A stretch of 64,000 nt of DNA, taken from positions 12,812,378 through 12,876,377 of the forward strand of contig JALMQS010000030.1 in the NCBI GenBank assembly GCA_024734495.1. The letters run 5' to 3'. This document shows, piece by piece, positions 62,336 through 64,000 of this stretch; position 1 is the stretch's first letter; each line of letters begins with the position of its first letter. Made by a program: the position numbers and the translations under genes. The DNA is from Forficula auricularia. Its lineage: Eukaryota > Arthropoda > Insecta > Dermaptera > Forficulidae. Under the pieces are notes generated by a model. That model was not told where the DNA came from and did no database searches. It was given only the letters and a program-made list of their open reading frames with translations.

Positions 62336-64000
62336 TTGGCTTCTGATTCCCAAGAAGTAATATATCAATATTAAATATATATATACAGAAAATTATGAAT
62401 TCCCCCCCCACCCAAAAAAAAATAATAATAATAACACACACTTGAAAACTTGGTGTTTAATTAAACCATTTACTGATTGGTTATGCAAAAAAATTGTAAT
62501 GATTTATTTCAATAATAAGATCAAGAATATTATGAGTTGTATGAAAAATCAAATGAAAGTGATTTCTGCTTAAACTGATAGGTATGTTATATCTTTTCAT
62601 ACATGCCAGAAGGATTGTGTTTACCCTCTATGCCGCTCATTAAATTTTCTTATAAAATATTACCTATTCTGCTAATAAATGAACTTCTTTATTAAGATAT
62701 GATTTTTTAATATATGGAAATAAATATTTTCCTTATATGACAGTATAATTTCGAAAGTTTTTCTTACATTTTCAATGTAATTCAAATATTTCATATTGAA
62801 TAGGATTTTTTATATTATTATATAATTTCATCAAGCAGAAGACAGATTTTAATTTGTACTGCTTGACATAAATAGATTTGTATATACGTTATGTAGGTAC
62901 TTAATGCACATCATGCAGAAGGTACTCACACTGAGCTAAAAACCTTAATTTTACTAAAAAAATGAAATTCTAATTGAAAATTATCAATCAATTGACAATC
63001 TTATCGAATCTATAGTTACAAATAAATGATTGGTTGTCGAAGAAACTACGACTAGTAAAAAGAAATTGTCTATCATTAAAAGAATGACAAAATTATACAG
63101 ATAAAATTATCATTAGTCAATTATTTGAACGGTATTGGCAATATACAATGTCAATTATGCAAAAAATTTAAATTCAATGATAGATAATTGCAATTTTTTC
63201 ATAAATTAGTAACTACTTAGGCTGTCGTAATTATCAATTATTCAGTGAATTAGAAAATTAGAAATGGCAATTTTTTGCCCCGCTCTCTGTCTAGGTGTGG
63301 TCCTGCGATTTAATTTTGAATAGAGTGAAGCTATTTTTTTTATTATCTATGATAGAGATGAAAGCAGAAGAAAAACTATCAATGAATATGAGAAAAATTA
63401 TAAATAATTCACTAATTTAAATAAAATGACTATTATAAATTAAATTAAAAATAAATTGATTTTTTTAATCCTCCACCCCATCAATTTCTCATATATAGTC
63501 CTGTACATATGCGAAATTATGCATGGATGGATTAGACGATTAGAGGGTCTAGATCAGGTGTTTCCAACAGGTGCCAAGTGGGCCCCTTGGGGATCGAAGG
63601 AAGATTAAAAAGGTTCTATAGTATTCCAGGGGTCTATTGGAGGTTGATGATAAATTTCTCTAAATTAAAATTTTATTTAATATTTAAGGAATATAATTAT
63701 TAGATAATAATGTCCGTTTTATTAATAATAATTAAAAATGAAAATACTACAAAAATAATAAAACTTAAATTTAATACCACTATTTTTCTAATTATTTTGT
63801 TCATTTGTTCTTAGTCAAATTGTTATCTTTAAGTTTTTATGTGCAATTATTACTATTATGAATATGCTGTATGCTGAATATTATAGAGAAAAATGTAAAT
63901 GGGGTCCTTGATGAAAATTACTCTTTTAAAACGAGTAAATGCAGAAAAATAATAACTAGGTATAACTAAATATAAAATTTCGTAGTCATACTTTGAATTT
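62336..64000. other. AT-rich stretch, two weak repeat relics
   Basis: TCATCAAGCAGAAGACAGA (62,828) is a Q-box remnant. CAGGTGTTTCCAACAGGTGC (63,557) looks like a degenerate hAT terminus with no partner found. No coding sequence is supported to the end of the window. Confidence 0.4.

Overview
The window looks like repeat-dense, A+T-rich nuclear DNA of an arthropod, most likely an insect; I cannot place the order. Every recognisable coding sequence belongs to a mobile element: a broken Ty3/gypsy LTR retrotransposon (19,418-24,317), a Tc1-like transposon with 181-bp inverted ends (45,305-46,911), an internally deleted mariner (47,640-48,290), the 3' end of a jockey-type LINE with a poly-A tail (50,945-51,862) and a decayed RTE-like LINE (40,535-41,590). 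There are tRNA-derived SINE pieces, three hAT-like MITEs, a MULE-like MITE and several long palindromes. I see no intact host protein gene, rRNA, intact tRNA or CRISPR array. The best candidate for host gene sequence is a GC-richer patch at 59,990-60,600, which could be a promoter with a first exon ending at a splice donor.

Repeat family names used here are mine. F1 (seven copies) is an unclassified repeat with poly-C in its middle and a hairpin at its right end. F2 (two near-complete copies and a tandem array next to the assembly gap) resembles F1 at one end. A, P and Q are fold-back elements whose arms carry a hammerhead-ribozyme-like motif facing outward from the centre. C, D, G and H are other fold-back repeats, and R1 is a short dispersed repeat.

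Layout. 0-7 kb: F1, A, Q fragments and two interleaved inverted repeats. 7-13.5 kb: fold-back G with F1 beside it, a SINE split by a MITE, the clearest A palindrome and a hAT MITE with an 8-bp target duplication. 14.8-18.1 kb: a SINE inside a fold-back, and F1 interrupted by F2. 19.4-24.3 kb: Ty3/gypsy on the minus strand. 24.4-31.3 kb: fold-backs C, G, H, D and A. 31.8-39.2 kb: MITEs, Q palindromes, F1, a 1.3-kb palindrome and an adjoining hAT-like element. 40-43 kb: RTE-like LINE and F2. 45-48.3 kb: A arm, Tc1, hAT-like MITE and mariner, almost end to end. 49-52.9 kb: F1, a 21-bp minisatellite, the jockey LINE inside a tandem repeat, and an inverted repeat. 53-56 kb: AT-rich DNA with little recognisable. 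57-58.3 kb: two P palindromes. 58.2-58.9 kb: microsatellites, a 409-base G homopolymer and 100 Ns. After the gap: an F2 tandem array, the GC-richer patch, one more F1 copy and AT-rich sequence.

The most interesting pattern is that palindromic families A, P and Q share one architecture: an outward-facing CTGANGA-N-hairpin-GAAA core, mostly with a short self-complementary stem III and an NUH triplet, and in the best copies a paired stem I. It resembles a hammerhead ribozyme, but all readable copies have one extra base before stem II, so catalysis is unproven. All calls come from reading the sequence; no database search was possible.
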